Assembly: GCA_903813345.2 (NCBI GenBank) | Contig: CAIIXF020000005.1 | Location: 930,001 to 994,000, forward strand | Direction of reading: 5' to 3' | Origin: Owenia fusiformis | Lineage: Eukaryota > Annelida > Polychaeta > Sabellida > Oweniidae | DNA: 64,000 bases | Shown: piece by piece, positions 10,578 to 22,728 of the stretch | Layout: each line of letters opens with the position of its first letter | How positions within the stretch are numbered: position 1 is the stretch's first letter | Position numbers and translations under genes: made by a program | The notes under the pieces: model-generated | Database searches by the model: none | The model's input: the letters and a program-made list of their open reading frames with translations, nothing else | What the model was told of the DNA's origin: nothing

Positions 10578-10882
10578 ATTTATTCATTAATACATCCCTC
10601 TAGAATGTTACATTTGGATAATGCAAACGTTATATTAATAAATGCACATTGTTTGAAAAATAAAATAAATAAATAAAATAACCGGGAAACTAAAAAATAG
10701 GTCAATACGCTCCAATACAATTTTTCACGGGGACAATACGATTTTTTCATGTAATACGCTCCAATACGATTTTTCCCGGGGACAATACGATTTTTTCATG
10801 TAATACGATTCAATACGATTTTAATTCCTTCATATTTCCCTGGGAAAACAGTAGCATTATGGAATAAAATATATTTTCCCTC

Positions 10883-10969
10883 GGGACCTGCGGCCCTCGG
10901 ACAGATATAGTATATTTGCCTCGGGGTAATCCTAATATCCTGAACCTCATATAGGATAATCTCTATATC
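10883..10969. repeat. CTCGG-core palindrome, also present at 54960-55065
   Basis: Contains CCCTCGGGACCTGCGGCCCT, then CAGATATAGTATATTTGCCT, then AATATCCTGAACCTCATATA and GGATAATCTCTATAT. The same ordered motifs occur at 54960-55065 next to exon 2 of the TBC1D14-like gene. Adjacent sequence (10700-10830) has a direct repeat of CAATACGATTTTT units. Confidence 0.7.
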
Positions 10970-13166
10970 TACCTGATGGACCAGAGGGACCGAAGGTAGA
11001 CGTGCATATCTCACGAGGGATAAACCCCATATCCAAACCGACCTCACATATCTGCTTTATCATATACCAAGTAGTTTTCTAAAAAAATAATCTTATTTCC
11101 TTTTTTGAATTTTTCAAATTTTTAATTTTTATTCTCTACTCTACTTGTCAAAGGATAATAGACGATAAATATATATATATATAGTTTAGCATGATATGTA
11201 CTTCTTTCTGTAACTGGAATACGATTCTAATATACAAGCAACACATACGTATTCCCGGGGAACCATAAATCTTCTGTGTAGGGTGTGGACATTTTTCTTT
11301 TCATTTCTCTAAAATCAGATTATTTTCATAAAATCCATACAAAGTTAAGCCTAAGCCTCTATTTTCGTATTCTGCATGTTAAGATATTTATAATGTAAAA
11401 CCTAAGAGATAAATTCAATGTCTTCAGTTGAGAATAAGTATAAGGTAAATGTGTGAATTCTGATTGTTGTTGCACTATTTTTATAATAAACAAGGTTCGA
11501 TACGCAACACTGAATAGACTGCAGTCATAGCTTAGTTGTAAAGAAGACAAAAGAAGTTGGGACGTGGTCATGCTTGATTATGTTTCTTTTATATATCACC
11601 GTTTGCATTCGTTGAAATCGGCCTGCATTGATTTTAAGAGGTGGTCGGTGTACAAGGTCATATGTTTGAGTTATTGGTTTAATGATAAATGTGACCCTTG
11701 AATGCGTTATGCTTTATGTATGCGTGAAACAAATACTCCAATGGCCTAATCTCAATTTGCCTACAAACAATATAACATTGAAATGATGGTCATCTGCATA
11801 TTAACTTCCGCACCACACGTCTAACTTCGACACAATTCAGTAAAGTATCCAGTATCGCTATAATCGCTACATGCCAGTGAACAATATGGCAACACTACTA
11901 GTGGTGACATAATAAAACTGAAAACATGTTTATGCTTAAATAAATTTTATTATGTTTATTTTTGGTTTTAAATACTTGATGTATATACATATTTACATTT
12001 AACTTACATATTTACAAGTTACATGAATTAACTACAAATACAATGATTTGTGAAAGAACACTTAAACATGTGCTCAAAATATCGTAAAACACTTTTTAAA
12101 ATAAAGGTTAAATATTTCCTATTGAACAAAAGAACAAAACAAAACAGATATTGCAACCATGTAGTAGAACAACAATGAATCATGATTCATGTTCTTATAC
12201 CATTCGTGTTAAAACTAAGTACATGTATTTTAATGGAAGAACATTATTTTGGCATAATCAAGGTATTCAGAATTGATTTTCTGTATTTCAGTATTTAGTG
12301 TTATCTTTCAGAAAAGGAAAATTGGAAAGTGTTCGGAAATTTGAACCTACATACATAGTAGCTTTGGCTTTTCAATAGATGTATTAATATTATTGTTGTG
12401 CTTTATGACTAGGAAAAATTGTCACTGAAACGCTTGATATTCAAATTAAACCGGGCCTGAGTAAAGTGCATTTGATAAACTAAAATGTCTCTAAGGCTGT
12501 TATACATTTTTTGAAAGCCAGTCCACTAAAAAATTGTTCTGGGGCCTAAATATATCATGAATTATGATCCAAAAATTCAATTGTCTTCCAAGATAGTTAT
12601 ACAGTGTAGTTCCATAGTATTTTGTATCATAATACAATAACTGATAACAATATAGCCGCCGAAGGATGCTATAAAATGTCATATTGGCTACAATATTTTG
12701 AGAAGACCGACAGTATGATAAAATTACACATACTAAAAGATCACATCATGGTATGTAATTTACAGTGTGATAAAATGTGACCTGAAACCAGAAAATGATA
12801 TTGCACAAACTCCTGTGTACCATAGAATACAATATATGTACAGTGCATTGCATATATGACTAATAACATTTTGGCATGTTTGAAAATTGCTACATGATTT
12901 TGAGAGAATTAACTAGATATAAAGTACAGTGTGTACAGTGATTTATCTAAGTGTTACATTTCAATGTAAGTCATGGGATTGGTCATCATTTGATTGTGTA
13001 GAACTACAATGCATTTGATTTACAGAATGTAGATGCACCAGAGGCTTCTCAGCAGATCCTACTCACCAGATGCAGATATGTAATCAATTACATTTGTGAG
13101 ACTGGGACTAACGTGTCTGTCTAGCTCCCAAAATGTCCACAATAGCAGTTTTTCTAAAACCTTTGT

Positions 13167-13390
13167 ACAGGGTGTTCAATAAGAACTGGCATGAATGATT
13201 TTTGTTTCTTTATATTTCTGATTTATCTTAATTTTTACTTAATCCCCTTAACCCACTTTCTTGTTGGTGCATACTAGAAGGATAATTCTCATAGTGCTAC
13301 ACTCAATAATGTGGAGTAGAAATATGAGCCAGAAATATAGAAATATCTTAAGTTACAGAATTTTTATCAGTACTTATTGAGCACCCTTTA
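13167..13390. mobile_element. Mariner-type miniature element
   Basis: The ends are TACAGGGTGTTCAATAAG and, as reverse complement, TAAAGGGTGCTCAATAAG, with TA at the outer edge as expected for Tc1/mariner insertions. The element is about 224 bp and has no coding capacity. Confidence 0.65.
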
Positions 13391-13505
13391 TGTGCATGTA
13401 TAATACAATGTAAGTCCCTAAAAACAGGGAGATTTCTCTCTATATTTATGAGATCTAATAAGTAAATGTGCCATGTACATGTAACAAACATTCTTTACCC
13501 GATTA

Positions 13506-13582
13506 TACAGGGTGGCCAAAAAGTTGGTTTACAGTTTACAGAAAGAATAACTGTTAACCTACTTTTGGGCCAACCAGTATAA
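13506..13582. mobile_element. Very short mariner-type miniature element
   Basis: TACAGGGTGGCCAAAAAGT at the left and, as reverse complement, TATACTGGTTGGCCCAAAAG at the right; almost the entire 76 bp is the two arms, which meet around CAGTTTACAGAAAGAATAAC. TA dinucleotides flank it. Confidence 0.65.
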
Positions 13583-14513
13583 TTTTCAAAAGCAACAGAT
13601 CATTTTGATCAAAAATAATTCAGATCTTCAAAATGCAAATTATTTTTACACACAAGAATCTGAAGTGAAGATAAATTGACACTAAAGCCACAGAAAGAGA
13701 TTTTTAAAGGCTCTATCGTGCGGTTCTTTCATATATGTATACATAAAACTGTACCGTTTAAATATCTTAAGTTTGCGTAGTTCCCATTTCTGCACTGTAT
13801 AGCCTACACCATACTGCAGCTCAACAGCTCATAGTAATGAAAATGTCATGCCTTTCAAATAAATACCTTATAATAAAATGACTTTTAAATGGAAAAAGAG
13901 TTGAGAAAGCCATATATTACAAGAAAATGTTATACAGAAAGTTGAAAGAAAAATTTTCTGAAACATTTGCTGTCATTAAAGAAGTTAGCTTAATAAACAA
14001 CTACTATGAATATTCTTTGTTTAATCACTGCCTTGTAACTAAAATCTTGGTGATTAATATTACTTGACATGATGTCTCCAGAATTATGTTCAGTACACAA
14101 GATACATCAATTCTAGTAACTTGATTGCAATTACACTGCACGGCAGCACTACCCTCTGTTCACGTCTATTTACCACAATGCTTTTTACTGAGTTACTCCC
14201 TACCCTCTACACCTTATATAAGCCACCATCCTGGTGCACTGATTTACCCCCTACCTCCATTCCATGTACCAGTCCAAGATGCTTCAGTTTATCTACTAAA
14301 ATCATGGTCAAGTAACGCATCTTCAGTGAAAGGCCTAAGAGACAATGATCACAGTTTCTTTGGACTTTATGGTAAATTTGTCCTCATTTTTTAGCACCCC
14401 CTGTTTAGTTAAGTCATTTTAAATATTTTGAATTAAATTTTGAACAATCCATTTACCCACTCATTAACAAAAAAGATGAAAACATAAGATAGATGACACC
14501 TAAATAGCATCAT

Positions 14514-17500
14514 TTAATCCAGAATGATGACATCACTATCTTTAGTTCTTACACTGACACTGTTGTTGCTTGAGGTACCACAGCTACCCAATGAACTTTT
14601 CCGCATCCGACCTCCATTTTGTAGCACCTGTAGATTCATTGGCATTTTTGAGTAATTATTCCCATTGTAATGCATCTGTCCTACGCCTGTAGTCACATGA
14701 TCATGCACCGGGCATTTCATATCGGGAGACCCTGGTTTGGATGGTGGAAATAAGTTCCGGTTCAATGGCTTAACATTTACATGGCTTGACTTCAGAATTG
14801 GTGACTTGTCCACCTGCTTAGTTGAGTGTGGTGGGGTTTTGGGCGAAGAATTCGGGGCCAGGAGGCGAAGGGATTTATTCATAGGGGAGTTTTGTTGCCT
14901 CGTCCCCAAGGTACATGTTGAAGATTTAGTTGGGGAACTAATGCTGGTTGGGGTTGGAGATGAACAGCTTTTTCTGGCTGTTTGTTTAACTTTCACCATG
15001 TTAATCTTCAGCTTTTTATTATCAATTGGCGAACAAATAGCCACAGCTTTAACATACTGAAAGCTTTGTTTAATTCCTGTATGGGGTTCTACCATGGCAA
15101 TTTGTTCTGTTGCATGGTGGGCATTTAAGTGATCCCGTATATGGGCCCTACCATTCTTAGCATAAATGATCTGATCATTACACATAGTGCAGTGGAAAAA
15201 ATATGGCTTTTTGAGATCTTTGTCATCAGTAGATTCAATGGGTGAAGATTGTGCAGATTCAAGCTCAGATTGCTTCTTAGCACACGAAGGAGACTCAGAA
15301 TGTTCCTGCTTGCTCTTCTTTGATAAACTAGACCTCCCATCGCTTGCTTTTTCATCACTTATTTCCTTCCTGGCGCGTTTTTTCGATATCCTAGCTGATG
15401 TTCGCGTTTTTCTCACAAGAGACTCAGTTTCTGATTTCTCGTTATCGTTGGAGTCAGGGGATGTTTTGTCAACTGCATCTTGAGATGATTTCACCTGAGA
15501 TGACGGCTCAGACTTGATTGACACTTCATCATCAACCATTCTGAACATAGAGCTCTGTCGCTGTGGTCGTTTGCTAATGCCTGGTGGAGGAGGAGTAGAG
15601 CTTGATGTCTGCTCTTTCAAATAGTGCTGTACTTTCTCACTTGATTTCATAGGAGATCTAGCCATGCCAGGGCTCATTATATCAAATATGTTTTTATTTG
15701 TATCAAAGTCTTTATCAGAAAGCACACGATGGTGAAGCATTTTGCCAGAAATAGCCGTGGAGTTAGCGATGTCACTTGGGGTTAACTTGGGTGTTTCTTC
15801 AAACTTCTGATTCGAAGTGGAGCTTGTCCTACTCGAATGGGACACAACTTTACCTGAAGTTTCAGTATTATCTGTAGTTTTACATGGTACGGGTGTTTCA
15901 GTATCACTCTCATCAGATGATAAAGAGATTACATCAATGCTGTTATCATGGTTAGGGTTGGGGGGTATTCTATGCACCGGGCATTTAGAATGTGCCCTCC
16001 TGCTTGATAAAGTTGACATAGTGTAACTATTCATGCGTCTCATCAACTCAGGTTTTAATCCAGGGTTACCAAACTTATTGGTATGGGGTTCATCACCTAT
16101 GACGATTACATCAGCAGGCTTTTTACCAACGAGGCTTTCATCGCTTGATGAAGGAGATGCATTTCTATTGAAATCATTGAGTAAACTTCTATAAAGAACT
16201 GCCCGCTGCTTTGTAGATTCCAATTTGTATGGACTGTTTATTGTACTGAGTCCCAACAGCTTTGTGATGTCTTGTTGCATGAGGGCAGGGCCTCGTGGAA
16301 AATCGACCAGCGAATGTTCTGCTAACCATCGAATATTGCGAGATGATGTAATGGGTATTCTACCACGCATTTGCTTAAGAGCAAGAACAATCCTTTCTAC
16401 TTGCTTCTTAGTCATTTTACTGACACGCACTGAACATTTCTTCATTTTCCGTTTTAATTGTCTGCTTGCTTTATTAAGTCCTCCACTTTCTACTCTTTTC
16501 ATGAATTCTCTTTTCTGGGCCCTTGTAAACTTATACTCTCGGTTATATCTGCAGTCATTTTTCCGAGTTTTTTTGTAAGTGATAGGAAAATTGCTATCTC
16601 TATGTCTTAGCTTCTGATATACTACATTCCTTTTGGGTGTATGACAGCAAACTTCTGGGTTGTTTTTTGTATAACTATGTACCTCCTGGACACGAACATG
16701 TTTCTTGATACGCTGCCCCAATTGCGAAGTTATATCTATGGAAAGCAAATTATGGGGCTTTAAGATACCCCCAGTTTCTGTACCTTCTTCACCATTGTCT
16801 GAGTAACTATAATCACTCCCTGCGTCACTTCCCCTCTGGGTGATTGGCGTATAAGTCATGTCACGACTTAACTGCGACATCAATGATCGTGGAGTTTTTG
16901 GCGACAATGGCGATGTTGGTGAATCATTCTGCAAAGGTGTGGACATTTTCATGTCTGTGAAATCAAGATTCTCACAAAGAATTTTTCTCTTTGGTGTATC
17001 CATTCGTATCCTTTGAGCTTTATCAACGGGCACCAGGGCTAACTGTTGGATATAATCCAGCTTGGTTGCTTGCTTTATCATTGTGGGTCTCTTGGGACTC
17101 AGTTGTGGAGGGGTGGGGAGGCCTCGGTAGAGTGAAGGGCGGGGTGGGGTGGTCAGATTCATACAAGATTGTAGCTCAGGGGGTCTGAACTCACACAGAC
17201 TCTGGTGCTCAGTGAGATCACATCTGGAGTGGAACTCTGTCTCGCAGAAGAAGCAGACAAACACCTCAACTATCTGCCTACTTGTGGAGGGCACTGTTGC
17301 AGAGAGCACTGGAACAAATAATAATGAAAACTATCAAGGGAAACATATTTGTAATTCTAATATGATATGTGCACAGCAACAAGCCTGCACTACTGGTAAA
17401 GAGGAGCGATGTCAATGCAGTAGCCTGACAGTCGTCCCAGGGTATCCCAACATAATCCTAGGGGGGTACATGGGCCAACCAGGAAGTTTAATTACAATTT

Positions 17501-20500
17501 TAAATGAGTTGTAAACCATAGATCTATTTTTAAATGTTATTGTTTTAAATTATATTCTACTAGTATTTAAATTCTATCACTGTTAAATCATATATCTGCT
17601 TTAATATGGCCTTATTAACCTTTTGCAGATTATTGACATAGACATGTGACGTCACAATTGCTAGAACAATTGATTTACTGGTCTATATTGGAGTATGTAT
17701 GACTGCTAAAATTCATAATTGCAAGTTGTTCATCTAATCCTGTCTATTTATCATATTAGAATCTTAACAAAGACCTCGATTTTATGATTTATGGCAAATA
17801 TATGACCTCAAATTTTGAATCTCCTAATAAGGAAAATCAAAATAAATACTTTTTTTAAATCAAGCCCGATTCCCAAGCCCGATTCCCAAACCCAACTGTA
17901 AGTTGACACATTGGACAACTAGAAAATGGCAACTCCATGAAGTAGCAAATCTTAGCAAACAAATTATTCATAATTGAAAAATGTCATTATATAACACTTC
18001 AGTATAATATAGCCATCATATAAAACAAATTTGTACCTTTCCACTATATATAATGAAAATCTGACCACTAGTATTTGAGTTATTTTCCGGACAGACAGAT
18101 GGACAGGGGGCTACACTATATCCCCAACAAACTATGATCATTGGAAATATTAACTTTTGTTGGGATAACTCTATTTATTCAGCAATGTCCTCAATTGTAC
18201 TATCACACATTTTCATAATTAACAACTAAGTTTATAGTTTATAATTGGATCTAATGAGGTGAAACAAATACAGCATGAAGTGTCAACAATGCACTTTATC
18301 AATAACTAATAACTAATTAACGTTAACATTACTTCCCTAATGCTAAAGCCTATAGGCTAGTAGTTTTTACTAACCATAGATGAAGCTCTCTTTTAAGGTA
18401 AAAATCAAACTCTTGAAAAAGACTAATGGAATTGCAAGAACTGGGATACTAGTAAAAATAATTATCTTAAAGCCTAAGGTCATCTTTTTGGGCCATGTAC
18501 CAGTACATGTATACATGTACATGTATGTGTGTATTTTTATACTTACTTTCGTAGATGATCAGTAAAAAAGTAAATGTATTAGGTATTGCTTCATGGTTTT
18601 TTGCTGATTTTGTCTTTTTTTAATTTTAACCCAGAGTTTTTTTCTTTTTATCTATAACTCACCATTAGTGTTGTAAATATCTGACTTTGGGTTGTAAATA
18701 TCGGACTTCATCCCACTTGAGAGTAAAGACCCAAGATTAGGGTACTTATTTACCATCTGAAAATGAAAACATGTTGATATATTAAAGGACAAGTGAAGAT
18801 ACATGTACTTACACACATTGGATCTGTCAAATCAATCTTTTTAATTATTGTATTTATGGTTGGTAAATGATCATCTTTTACTTTCTGAGGTGAACTTTTA
18901 ATTGCCTTTCATGCGAGTAATTTCAATAAAAACTGTAATATTATATTCCTGAGTGCTTTGCAAGGATTTAAAATCTACTCGTCCAGTTTTAATATCACTT
19001 TCCTAGATGTGCTAGGTAATAGCATTTCTGTAGTAAAAATCAGATTCACTGACCAAATCATCAAGTTTACATATACTAGATAACCTAAAATACCATAGCT
19101 TAGAAAAACCTAAAATACCATATCTTGGGGTAACCTGAAGTCCCATACATTAGGATGACACCTTAGAGTAACCCAAAATAAGATACCTCAGAATAATCTA
19201 AAATACCATACCTTAGGATGACCTAAATGCCATATATTAGGATAACCTAAAATACCATAACTTAAAATACCATACCTTAGGAGAAGCCTGGTCCGATCCT
19301 TGGCCCAACATATTAACTTTGTCAGTTAAGACCACCAAAGGCTTCTCCAAGCTAGTGGCTGGCATCCACATCACATCACTAGCATCTTTGTTTCTAGAGT
19401 CATCAGGCAGAGTCAATGGATTGCAAACATTCTGATTTTTATCAGTTTTACCCTGTGGTTCCAACAGATCCTCTTGTCCATAGAAAGTATAACAGCTTCT
19501 AATTATCTTTTTCAGAAGTGAGGTCATGCGATGCTGGAAATAATGATATGGGTTAAGCTAATTAATTTTACACCATAGCATTATGTCCTTGTGCTTTAAA
19601 TGTTATGAGACAGGAACATTCTACCAGGAATCTCCCTTCAGCTAAATATTTACATTTCGAAAACATAACTGTACTTTTTACTTAAAATTTGCTAATCTAT
19701 TCACATCCTTTGTACAGATGACCTACCTTATGTCTAGGAGTCACAAAGTATGAATTTATTGGTTACATACAACAAAAGGCACAATAAATAAATAAGATAA
19801 AAATACAAAACATCTACCACAAAGTCAAAAATCAAAGGCAATTACATGTATTAGACTTTCAAACCTTTATGACCCTTTTATATAGCTCTAGTAATATTTG
19901 CTGATGTACACTAAATATACAGGGCGTCCATAAAGTCTCTACAATTTAAATACAATCTGTGTAAAGTGTAAAGAGTATTTATGAACACACTGTAGTTTTG
20001 TGTACCTCACTTACACCTTAGTTCCTATGGTTACAACTTGGAAATCAATAAAATAAATGAACGACAATGAAACTATACATTTTCAGTGATGAAATCAAGA
20101 TTAAAGTGAAATACCAGAAAATGTGAGACTGAGTTTAAAATGATGGAAACCCCCCTTTGCCATTATCATTTATTCTATTTCGAACAAACCAAAAAAATAG
20201 AGAGTACTACACAACTAAATCCTAGTCACCTAAACTTCACAAGAGAATCAGTCGTAGCTGATTCATTGGTTTTCTCCAAAATGACCTAATATGTCATGTT
20301 TTGATTCCTATGTTACTGGGTTACCAAAAATTGAATATATGGAATAGATTTAAATAAATCTTGTACCTGTTTCATGTTTTTATTCTTCATGTTCTGCCAA
20401 GGTATTTCACCTGGCCACCACACAGGCTTATAGCTGTCATAGCCCCACCCTATGGACCTACGGCCAGTTGTATGTTTAACAATACTTGGAATCAGACTAT

Positions 20501-21463
20501 GTAGAGTATCCTAAAATTAGTCAAAATTTTATTTTATATAAGTATGCTTGTTAAATAAAAGTTGAAGCATGTCTGTTTGAAAAATTGAAGCATGTTTATT
20601 AAATGAAACATAATTCTCTTTATATCAAGTATATGTTATTTTTACTTTGCAAGCTGTACAATATCATTTTATGGAGTATTGATGTTAATAAACATTTTAT
20701 GGTTAATTGTAAAATTTGCTTTATGAGCATGATTAAATAAAGGCTTATCACTGTTCTTGCAATTAGGTGAATACTTGATGATGTAAACTGTATTTCAAGT
20801 TGCTTGCTCCATTTTCTGCTATTGAAACTAGAAAACAGAAATGCCAAAGCATAGCAAATCCCATTAAACAGCTATGAATGCCCTTTTTACAAATTCCCTC
20901 CACTACTTTTCAGTTATTATTATTATTATTCATTTATTAACCTGTATTTAAACAGAGTAGTACAAAACATATAATATAGCAAAAATCATACACATAAAAA
21001 TGACTGCCATTTTTCAAAATGGCCGCCCACTAACTAAATTGTCATGAGAAAGTGTAACATGCTTCTAAGTAGGCACATATAAAATTTCAACAAAATCGTT
21101 CCACTACTTTTTGAGTTATAGTAAAAAACGTAAAATAAGCCAAAGTCTCATAAGACAGTGTGCCATGCTTATGAGTATTCACATATCAAATACTTATTTT
21201 CGAGTTATAGTAAATAACCTAAAATAACACACATAAAAATGGCGGCCATTTTTCAATAGCAATTGTGCAATTGTTATGAGTATTCACATATCATATGAAC
21301 AAAATCGCTCCACTACTTTTCCAGTTACAGCAAAAATTGTAAAATAGGTGTGAAAAGGTGTGGATCTAATCTGAAAGATTTTGAAGACATGGGTGTTTTG
21401 AGCTCTTACCAGTGACATGTTGTTCAAGTCAACTGGCTCTAGTCCATAGTTGGCAGCTGCCAT
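14514..21463 (-). CDS. NRF1-related DNA-binding-domain / zinc-finger protein, five coding exons, complete
   Basis: Probable nuclear DNA-binding regulator; I do not recognise a named orthologue. Exons (minus): 21463-21410, 20510-20367, 19533-19276, 18756-18663, 17308-14514; all phases fit, giving 1114 residues. Residues 1-90 match the C-terminal part of the NRF1/Ewg/P3A2 DNA-binding domain: LIPSIVKHTTGR, GWGYDSYKPVWWPGEIPW (39-56), then IIRSCYTFYGQEDLL ending at 90. Then come a C2HC finger (C202, C205, H218, C222), a basic Lys/Arg-rich region (about 425-500), Ser-rich linkers, and a C2H2 finger (C890, C893, H906, H910). SUMO-interaction-like cores VIVI (584), VISL (643) and VIILD (the last five residues) sit beside acidic residues; IKSE at 781-784 fits a sumoylation site. 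KCPVH occurs twice (625, 1048). NRF1's upstream dimerisation half is absent. Stop and fingers are intact. Confidence 0.85.
17309..18662 (-). other. Intron 4 of the NRF1-like zinc-finger gene
   Basis: Donor AATG|GTGAGT and acceptor TTCCAG|TGCTC, phase 1. Around 18040-18130 is a stretch (TATTTGAGTTATTTTCCGG, then GACAGACAGATGGACAGG) of the kind often seen in dispersed repeats of marine invertebrates. A tacatgta run lies near 18500. There is no coding content on the minus strand. Confidence 0.75.
19080..19280. repeat. Minisatellite (AATACCATACCTTAGGATAA) that includes the exon 3 splice donor
   Basis: Seven or more imperfect copies of a unit of about 25-30 bp, AATACCATACCTTAGGATAACCTAA-like, run through intron 3 of the zinc-finger gene up to the exon 3 boundary. 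On the minus strand each good unit reads CTAAGGTATGG, the same sequence as the donor used at 19276/19275 (CCTAAG|GTATGG). Confidence 0.75.
19918..19994. mobile_element. Mariner-type miniature element in intron 2 of the zinc-finger gene
   Basis: TACAGGGCGTCCATAAAGTC at the left end; GAGTATTTATGAACACACTG followed by TA at the right end is its imperfect complement. It is 77 bp, similar in size and end sequence to the element at 13506. Confidence 0.55.
20880..21345. repeat. Degenerate direct repeat with TCCACTACTTTTTGAGTTAT units
   Basis: The phrase TCCACTACTTTT followed by an AGTTATAGTAAAA-like stretch and GTAAAATA occurs at about 20898, 21100, 21195 (diverged) and 21309. Linked phrases AAAATGGCGGCCATTTTTCA and GAGTATTCACATATCA recur between them. 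It lies in intron 1 of the coding part of the zinc-finger gene and has no coding potential. Confidence 0.65.
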
Positions 21464-21905
21464 TGTGAATCCCCTGTAAAAACAAATAACAAATTGTGAA
21501 TAAGGACATCTGGACATGAAATTGTAGTCTCATTTGACAATTGAAGGAACACAGAAAGCTTGCATCAGTTTTTATACAACCTACAGGGTTCCTAGAAAGT
21601 TCCTTTATAGCTTCACAGAAGGCAGGAAAAGTATCTGACCAAAGGATCATTTCTATAAACAATGTAACCATTTCTGTTAGCTATAAGAAATTCACAACTC
21701 AATTATGTTGTTTCATAAGATGAAACAAACAAATGAATTCCTAAGATTGAAGACTCCATGAAAAATTTAAACCACTTAGGCTTCTTAAATACTGTAGTCT
21801 TACCAGAATGTGCTACATAAAACGAGCATCTATTAATACCGACCGCCGAAAACTGTCTACAAAAGATGATGTAAAAGTGAGTGAGAGTCAAACTTTGACA
21901 TATGG

Positions 21906-22246
21906 GTAGTCTGTATCCAATAGACTGAATCTTGAGAATTCAGTCTATTGATCATCATGTCCCTCATGTGGGAAAAACTAGAAATTTTATGCATAAAATT
22001 ACCAATTTTAGGAAGCTTGACTTCTAATGGATAAACATTATATCAATTCAATTAAGTAGTAAGGTACAATTAAATGCTATAAAAAGCAACATATAGCAAT
22101 TGTCAAGTGGAAATAAAGCTAGGGGAAGTAAAAAAAATGCAAATTAATTTACCCAATCAGCCATTTTGAATCCCAGATTTTAACATATGTGAACTATAGT
22201 CTGAATATTTTCATTCAAAATTTCAAAAAGATTTCAGACTAAATAG
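21906..22246 (+). mobile_element. Miniature element with hairpin ends, copy 1
   Basis: Begins with a 13-bp stem (CAATAGACTGAAT at 21918, complement at 21938-21950) and ends with a TAGTCTGAA/TTCAGACTA pair near 22197-22241. The interior (AATTAAGTAGTAAGGTACAA, then CAATTGTCAAGTGGAAATAA, then TTTACCCAATC, then GCCATTTTGAA) matches the reverse complement of the element at 24730-25153. Confidence 0.75.
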
Positions 22247-22362
22247 GAACCTGGGGTTATTTTGACCAAGGGGTTATTTCCAACTTGGCTTATATTTTTA
22301 ATTCATGTATTCTACTTTTTGAAAAGTTTAAAAGTAAAGCAAAATCTCCAACATGTGAAATC

Positions 22363-22728
22363 TTAAGGTGCCGTGGTACTTAACAGGAAATGACAAAACC
22401 AAGCTGGATTTCAAACATTTTTGAACCAAGATAACACATTTCTGTTTTGACCTCCAGTCAGTTTAACTTGTTCATCATTCACAATGTACATGGTCAGAAT
22501 GAATAAACATGATGAAATAACTTTTTCAGCCCTCTGAAAATGTGACTGAAAAATAGCTTCCGGTCAGTGAAGTCATGGTAATGTAAATGACATGTGGAAC
22601 TTAAATTTAACAGACTGGATGTCAAAACAGAACTCTGTTATCTTGGTTCAAAAAATGTTTGAAATCCAGCATGGTTTTGTCACTTCCTGTTTTGTCATTT
22701 CCTTTTAAGTACGACCACAGCAACTTAA
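22363..22728. mobile_element. TTAA-flanked foldback element 1
   Basis: Arms of about 100 bp: TTAAGGTGCCGTGG, then AGGAAATGACAAAACCA, then GGATTTCAAACATTTTT at the left, and the complementary order at the right ending CCACAGCAACTTAA. TTAA at 22363-22366 and 22725-22728 looks like the target duplication. The interior is non-coding. Confidence 0.75.

Larger units (their letters stand above)
8356..14513. other. Intergenic region between APEX2 and the NRF1-like zinc-finger gene
   Basis: I see no supported gene here. The two genes converge on this interval. It is rich in foldback DNA: a partial miniature element at 9466, a hairpin at 9541-9627, a cluster of palindromic blocks at 9800-11050 and mariner-type miniature elements at 13167 and 13506. 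Outside those, 11100-13150 and 13600-14500 hold nothing I can name. The part nearest 14513 should contain the 3' UTR of the minus-strand gene, but I could not settle on a polyadenylation signal. Confidence 0.6.

Noticed and set aside
14737-17188. Several plus-strand frames of 60-120 codons across the zinc-finger gene
   Set aside because: Antisense shadows of the long last exon; the minus strand carries the zinc-finger and NRF1-linked frame.
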